Source of the DNA: Antedon mediterranea
Taxonomy: Eukaryota > Echinodermata > Crinoidea > Comatulida > Antedonidae
DNA length: 64,000 nucleotides
NCBI RefSeq assembly: GCF_964355755.1
Contig: NC_092675.1
Coordinates: 2,080,312-2,144,311, forward strand
Direction of reading: 5' to 3'
Below the pieces are notes generated by a model that saw only the letters and a program-made list of their open reading frames with translations, was not told where the DNA came from and did not search any database. Numbering within the stretch: position 1 is the first letter of the stretch; every line of letters starts with the position of its first letter. The translations under genes and the position numbers were made by a program. This document shows positions 58,601-64,000 of this stretch, in pieces.

Positions 58601-61600
58601 TAATACACATGTAAATTCATGTACATTTACCACCAGATTCTTGGTACTGTATCTAGATATTATACAATTGAAAAAAGGCAGAAGTTCTAAAAATACAAAA
58701 TACAGATTTATAAATTATAATAAAACACAAAAACAAAGCCAAATAGCATTAAAAAGGAATAGGAATTTTACTAATGCTTGTTGCTCTTCACCAGAATGTT
58801 ACTGAAGAAAATGTTGAACAAGTCACTGGCGTTCTTAAAGAAATAACAGATAATAGTACTGCTTTACAGCCTGCTGATATAATAGAAGTGTCGTCTGGGT
58901 TAGAAGGCATTGTTGGACTTAACTCAACAAATGAGAATGTAGGTTACAATTATAACGTTGATGACCCTTTTTTATAGGCAACTTGTCGACTTATTGTTAG
59001 GCCTACTCAATAATAAAGTCTTTATAATTCAATCAATGTATTGGGATGTTGAAGAAGAAGTTTTGATATTACATATTGTGGACATTATAACAATACCCTT
59101 CTATACCATTAGTAAGATGAACTCGTCGTTCAAAGTTGCAGGCGCAAAAATATGGAATAACCTACCAACTGAAATTAAATATTCCTCAACAATTGCTTCA
59201 TTCAAAGCTAGGTATCGATCTCATTTTTGTACACAAATCTAAACATTTGTCCCTGATTTTGTTATTATTCAACACAGGAACACAATGCAAAACAGGTTTT
59301 CTTTTACCTGTATAAAGATGTTGTTAAATAAATAAAAAATTAATAATGGAAAGTAATGATCACGAGTATACTGTACTACAGCTAATGTATTCTCTTTAGG
59401 TTACTAAAGCTGTGATTAATACAATTGATAATGTTTTGGAAGCAGTAGAAAATACTGAGGATCTCCCAGTTGAAACTATAGCGTCATTGTTAGCGTCACT
59501 TGAACATCAAATTGCCACCGCTTCTAGAGATGGTCAGAATCTTACTGAAAGAACTGACAATTTTGCTCTGGAAACTAAAAGCATAAATACAAAATCACTC
59601 AAGTCAGATGTTGTTTTGGTAGTAAATGATGCAGAAACAACCACGTGTCTTGATAAGGGCTGTGTAAAGGAGTCCGACAGATCAATTAGGTTGCCAAAGA
59701 AGATCTTACAAAACGGTATAAACTTTAGTTTAGATATACTATTGAAGTTTTTGTTTCTGACTGGGCGTTGGCCATCACGTTGTTCAACAATTCTATATTT
59801 CTTGCACTCCAACATCTCCACCTTCTGATATTTTACTGTTACTTGTAAAGCTGCTCACTCACAGCGCCCTTCTACCTCTTTTACTCTCTTCCCATCTTTC
59901 CAATTAAGTTTCAGTTCTTGATGCTCTCTTTTCTACTAACATGCCCAAGTAACTACTTGGCTCGTATATTACTGAACTGTTTCCTGTTGAATGCTCCTCT
60001 ATTTAACTTACTGCCATATTGTTAACGTTGTATGTTCATTATCTTCATCACTACCGTATGTGTATGTATCTATGATTTATATGACAATTATCAAAATGTC
60101 TTCATTTTGTTGGTAAAAGCGTTAGAAATATTGAAATAGACTTTTTGTAATACAATGCGTACAATAATAATGTGTCATTAATAAAACGTATTCATAAGAA
60201 AGTAAGCTTGTATGTCATCATTCATTATTGTTATTTGTAACAACGTTTTTTTCAGAATCACAGACAAATCTTAGCTTCATTGTGTATTTCAACGATGTAC
60301 TATTTCCATCAAAAATGGTAAAGGAAACTAAGACTTCGACCTCTGACGTAATTCTTGCAGCAACCATTTACAATACTCTTCCTCCTCATACTATGATGTC
60401 GGAAACAATGGTCGAACTTGTTTTTGATATTCCAGAGGTATAACTACATATTTTTTTATTTCACTAAAATTGACCAAGAGGTCCGTTTTAGACGATATAC
60501 AATATCGTTAACAATACAAAAAAAAATTACTCTAGTAAACAGGCTTCAAAGTTCAAAAGTTCTGATTAATGAATATCCATGTATTGATTAAGACAATTAA
60601 TAGAATCTAACTATTCATACTTTAGGGTTTGACGGCGGGGAATTCAACTTGTGTATTTTGGAACGAAACAATTTCTGAATGGTCAGATTTTGGCTGCAAG
60701 AAGATGATAGAAGAAACAAATAAAAATCACATCACATGTGAATGTTCGCATCTAACTAGCTTTTCTGTTCTTATGGTATTAGTTCGTTTCTTTGTTTATT
60801 GTTATGATTTTGGCATACCATCAAAAGGTATCGCTTATTTTGTCATCATTGTCATAAGGGGTTTCCGTCTTCCTAATTTATTCATATTTTATCCAAGCTG
60901 CTTTCATCTTTACACATTCTTAGTAGTAGTATTATTTTTCTTTCGACTGTATATTTAATTTTTTATACGAAGATGATTATTATACTAGAGGACATATATA
61001 AACATTTAAAAAAATTAGAAGCAAGCAATACATATTTGTTTTTATTACATTCTAGTTGCCTACAAAGATAGGTACTAAGAAGTCGAAGAAAGCATTGGAC
61101 GCGATATCAACCATTGGTTGCTGGTTATCGATATGCTGCTTTACTATCACAATAATTACTCTATTGAGTTCAAAGTAAGTGTTCTTCCTCAGGTCTAAAA
61201 AGATCTCAAATTCATTAATAGTTATTTAAAATGGAAAACCATCAAGCATATATGTCTCACTTTCTATTGTAGAAAACTCAGAAATCGTCTGCCTCAAAAG
61301 ATAATGATCAACTTATGTGTCGCACTTTTGTGCTTGGATCTTGTATTTGTCTTGGGTATAGACAACCATCAAACAGGAAACACCTCCTGCATTGCTATGG
61401 CAGCTCTACTACATTACTTCTTGTTAGTGTCGATATCCTGGACCTTGTTAGAAGCCATCAGTATGTATTTTTTAATCATCAAAATTTTCAACGCTCCCGG
61501 AAGTAAGTTTTGGTGGACAGCAGCAAGTTTAGCCTGGGGTAGGTCATATTTTGTTTGTTTAAAATCACACAGACTTTGTATCCAGTCAACTACAATCTCG

Positions 61601-62542
61601 GAGTAATTACATCAATCCAATTATAATATAATATTATTACAGTAAATACGTTTGTGTTTTGTTACAGGAACACCGTTGATATTGGTTGTTGCTTTGTCAG
61701 TGTCATTTACAGACTTTTATACCAGCAAAGATCAGTAAGTATATAGCTTGAACTACAGGAACATGTCAACAACATTACAATTTGATAGGAAAAACTTAGG
61801 TCTAGGAAAAATTGACCGTCCAAACTCAGAATATCTAAAATGCCTAATTTGTGACAATATTACGATTATAAGTCCTGATGTTTTTTTTAGTTTCATCGAG
61901 CAGTGAACAAATGGATGCTTAGTATTTGTTGGTATAATATATAGTATGTAATACTTAGAACCATCTTCCAATGAAATGACTGTAGTCAAAGTTGGTTTTT
62001 TTTTCAGCTGCTACATTGACGCTTCGATGACGAATTTCTTCATTATATTCGTAATTGCACCTATTGCTGTAATAATTGGCTGCAACTTCATCATTTTTGT
62101 AATGGTGATTAGAAAGCTGTTCTTTCATGTGCCAATCAGTGGTAAGATCGCTACGAAATCCAGGAATACGAAAAGAAAAAGAACTGCAAACGCTATATCC
62201 ATTTCACTTTTGTTAGGCCTCACGTGGATGTTTGGGTTTTTGCAATTTGAATATTTAGGCCTAGGCCTAAAAGGGATAGAGATAGTATTTGTTTTTCTTT
62301 TTGTTTTATTGAACTCTTTCCAAGGGGTTGCTGTCTTCATTTTGTTTTGTGCACTACAAACTGAATGCAGACATGTATGGCGATCCTGGTTTACTGTCGT
62401 AACACGTTGTATCTCAAATATTCCGCCTCAACGAGATCATGGGTCGATAACAGTATCTGGGTCACGCACAGGAACTGATACAGCGGCAGTAAATGATATC
62501 TCACTTACGGCCATCCCCTCCACTAGTAAAAGTGTTATTTAA
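49685..62542 (+). CDS. Adhesion GPCR with EMI, EGF, mucin-like, HYR and GAIN/GPS domains, about 1190 aa (paralog B)
   Basis: Tandem paralog of the receptor at 33656. Exons: 49685-49752, 50169-50294, 50434-50540, 50970-51065, 51700-51816, 54055-54177, 54539-54652, 55411-55533, 55786-55908, (56229-about 56363 doubtful), 56542-56679, 56951-57022, 57084-57188, 57389-57490, 57842-57970, 58092-58304, 58515-58552, 58795-58938, 59400-59715, 60256-60437, 60626-60775, 61056-61174, 61273-61538, 61668-61734, 62008-62542. Without the doubtful exon these sum to 1191 codons. Order: signal peptide ([17 protein letters not shown]); EMI domain over two exons ([32 protein letters not shown]); one EGF ([11 protein letters not shown]); five calcium-binding EGFs, each starting D-[VI]-N-E-C with the C-x-N-x4-F-x-C-x-C hydroxylation pattern; Ser/Thr stalk of short phase-1 exons; HYR module (ICPDDIKT); [20 protein letters not shown] (cut before Thr); seven TM helices ending [19 protein letters not shown] to C terminus closely matches paralog A. 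Poly(A) signal at 62615-62620. Confidence 0.93.
52612..52670. repeat. Fragment of the CGAC-rich dispersed repeat interior
   Basis: TTACACGTGCGTAGCCTGTC followed by ACTTTTGACGTGCTCGTATA matches 24500-24545 almost exactly. Located in GPCR-B intron 51817-54054. Confidence 0.75.
53092..53708 (+). pseudogene. Non-LTR retrotransposon RT C-terminal remnant, frameshifted
   Basis: An upstream frame reads [20 protein letters not shown] and hits a stop; a second frame from 53190 continues [20 protein letters not shown], then [18 protein letters not shown] and [20 protein letters not shown] to 53708. This is the post-RT C-terminal region shared by CR1/Jockey/Rex-like LINEs. The frame break and lack of 5' parts make it dead. 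It is in a GPCR-B intron. Confidence 0.8.
54748..55215 (+). pseudogene. LINE 3' remnant with ACAAG-rich tail
   Basis: Frame from 54748: [20 protein letters not shown], then [20 protein letters not shown]; it breaks, then RGHR-like and [13 protein letters not shown] fragments follow in other frames to about 55115. It ends in GTAAACAAGTAAGTAAACAAG. This is the typical end of Rex/CR1-like RT ORFs. Antiquity is shown by several frameshifts. Located in GPCR-B intron 54653-55410. Confidence 0.75.
56229..56363 (+). pseudogene. Probable decayed Ser/Thr cassette exon of GPCR-B
   Basis: An acceptor TTCACAG and a phase-1 reading frame ([18 protein letters not shown]...LEEVTTVYD) resemble the cassette at 57084-57188. 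No GT donor lies where the reading frame needs one; ATTGAGAGTTGGGATTTTG at 56361-56379 looks like a mutated form of the GTAAGTTGGG-type intron start seen after sister exons. Without splicing the frame reaches TAA at 56501-56503. All neighbours are phase 1 on both sides, so skipping keeps the frame. Confidence 0.55.
59045..59335 (+). pseudogene. LINE 3'-terminal fragment in GPCR-B intron
   Basis: Frame ending at 59242 with [20 protein letters not shown] and [12 protein letters not shown], the usual last residues of CR1/Rex-type RT ORFs, then a short 3' UTR with AACACAGGAACACAATGCAA and a TAAATAAATAAAAAATTAA end. It is severely 5' truncated, as is common for retroposed LINE copies. Confidence 0.72.
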
Positions 62543-63062
62543 CAGCCTTTGTCAAATTGTTAACATTGACGGAAATCTAAATTTGTAATAACTGATGTAA
62601 ATACGTAAGGCATTAATAAAGAAACACTAATTTTTGCTAACAAGTTTGTAAAAATGTAACGTTCATAAAAGTATTTCCCGCTTAGTCGCATATACGTTTG
62701 AATGCCGCCCTCTAAAGATTGTAGCCTTTCCCTCAGCCGCATTTTGGGAACTGTTGTGTACTATTGATATTTTCTTATATTTATGTGTATTGATAATAAA
62801 CATATTGAATTATATAATTATGATTAAATAAGCTATTACATTATTATTGTTTGACTTTTACAATTGCATAGATAATGAATAAAATTGACATTGGCATAAT
62901 AACTCATTGTTCAGACTACTATTTAAAAACAGATATTCGTGGCCATGTTGGGCATTAGTTGGATATTTTAATTGGCATTCTTTTCCAGAAATATCAATTA
63001 CATAAATAACTTATTGATGAATTATATCAACATTATATATTTAATCATCAAATATTAGAAAT

Positions 63063-63094
<32 letters not shown>

Positions 63095-64000
63095 CAAGTC
63101 AAGTCAAGTCAAGTATCATTTATTATCATTTGTTTTAAGAAAAAATAATAATATAACACATGATCCTGTTACGGCAGTGTTCTTTTGTCGAATTTCTAGG
63201 CTCATCCTTTAGGCTCACACCGAATCAATCAGTGTTTCAAATTTCTTGTTGTGCCAAAATGAATAAAAGAAATAGTAATACAGTACAAAAATAATGGACG
63301 AGTCCAACTTCACGAAAAGGCAATCACCTCTAATTGCAACTCTACGTACACTGTCATTAGGAAGACAGAAAGTGTACAAGATGGACAAGTACCGAGTCAA
63401 TTAGTGAATTTTAATTGAACAGTTATATTTGCTTTCCATTTACTCTATGTTGAAATCTGGAAATATTACATTAATGAATTTACACTAAAGGTATGAAGGC
63501 ATCATTTTGTTTATCTTATGTCTTTGCTTGGTAACGGTAGAGTATTTAATCACTTTGGCGTATATCCGGGTTCCTTTGTTTATCTTATGTCTTTGCTTGG
63601 TAACGGTAGAGTACTTAATCACTTTGGCGTATATCCGGGTTCCTTTTGTTCGAACTGTATTATTGCAAGCAGAAAGCCTGTTGAATTCGACATATTGTTC
63701 TGTTAGTTACTATACTATTGGAATAGTGTATAATTTATAAAAGTTCTACATTTATTATGGGCATGTTAATTAGAATTGCATTGTTTTATCGTAAGTCTCA
63801 CGTGCACAAAGAGTGACAATAATAGGCCAATTTTTATTTTATATATATAATTATATACAAATGTATTTTTTTTTCTTTTTGTTTATGGGTCTTGCGTGAC
63901 AAGCAATCTCTTCTTGCAAGATCCTCTATTAATGGTATTTTTGTATTGTCTCATTATAAATTACCACTCTTTTCATTGTATTGCTTTACCATTGATAGAA
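62543..64000. other. 3' flank of GPCR-B with simple repeats
   Basis: Poly(A) signal AATAAA at 62615-62620. Beyond it: (AAT)n and (CAAGT)n at 63066-63115, and a 69-bp direct duplication at 63506-63643 containing CTTATGTCTTTGCTTGGTAA. Short ORFs through the duplication are not credible genes. Nothing else recognised. Confidence 0.6.
63506..63643. repeat. 69-bp tandem duplication
   Basis: Copies 63506-63574 and 63575-63643 differ at one or two bases (GAGTATTTAATC versus GAGTACTTAATC). Because 69 is divisible by three it generates ORFs that repeat themselves, which should not be taken as coding evidence. Confidence 0.92.

Noticed and set aside
63507-63740. 77-codon ORF with an internal repeat
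   Set aside because: It exists because a 69-bp duplication preserves frame; no homology or gene context.

Overview
The window is eukaryotic genomic DNA: AT-rich, with long introns carrying canonical GT-AG splice sites and many transposable-element pieces. The gene content (DEG/ENaC channel, trefoil-GH31 glucosidase, MAM-ZP protein, two adhesion GPCRs with MAM, HYR, EMI and EGF modules) is metazoan. A 5S-rRNA-headed SINE, HYR modules and a very frequent TAGGCCTA motif suggest a marine invertebrate deuterostome, probably an echinoderm. That placement is inference; no species is assigned.

Layout. 1-4315 (+): the last ten exons of a DEG/ENaC sodium channel whose 5' part lies outside the window. 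5617-15570 (+): a complete 23-exon type II membrane alpha-glucosidase (trefoil plus GH31, 929 aa) whose last exon exists as two tandem copies. 15977-30028 (-): a complete 12-exon signal-MAM-linker-ZP-TM protein (625 aa) convergent with the glucosidase. One of its introns holds an 84-85 bp tandem repeat into which a 5'-truncated L1-like LINE with an intact ORF2 and a hAT-like non-autonomous element have both inserted. 30029-33655: repeat-rich spacer, with gene starts diverging on each side. 33656-42583 (+): 17-exon adhesion GPCR, signal-MAM-Ser/Thr mucin-HYR-GAIN/GPS-7TM (998 aa). 44.4-48.6 kb (+): a LINE of a second clade with uninterrupted ORF1 and ORF2 separated only by an in-frame TAG. 49685-62542 (+): a paralogous adhesion GPCR, signal-EMI-EGF-5 cbEGF-Ser/Thr mucin-HYR-GAIN/GPS-7TM (about 1190 aa). 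62543-64000: 3' flank with simple repeats.

The two GPCRs are almost exon-for-exon alike from the HYR exon to the C terminus but have unrelated N-terminal modules. They are therefore tandem duplicates whose extracellular regions were exchanged through symmetrical phase-1 exons. Most exon boundaries below were set by reading across splice sites in frame; summed exon lengths are divisible by three for all four complete gene models (with one doubtful cassette exon omitted from the second GPCR).
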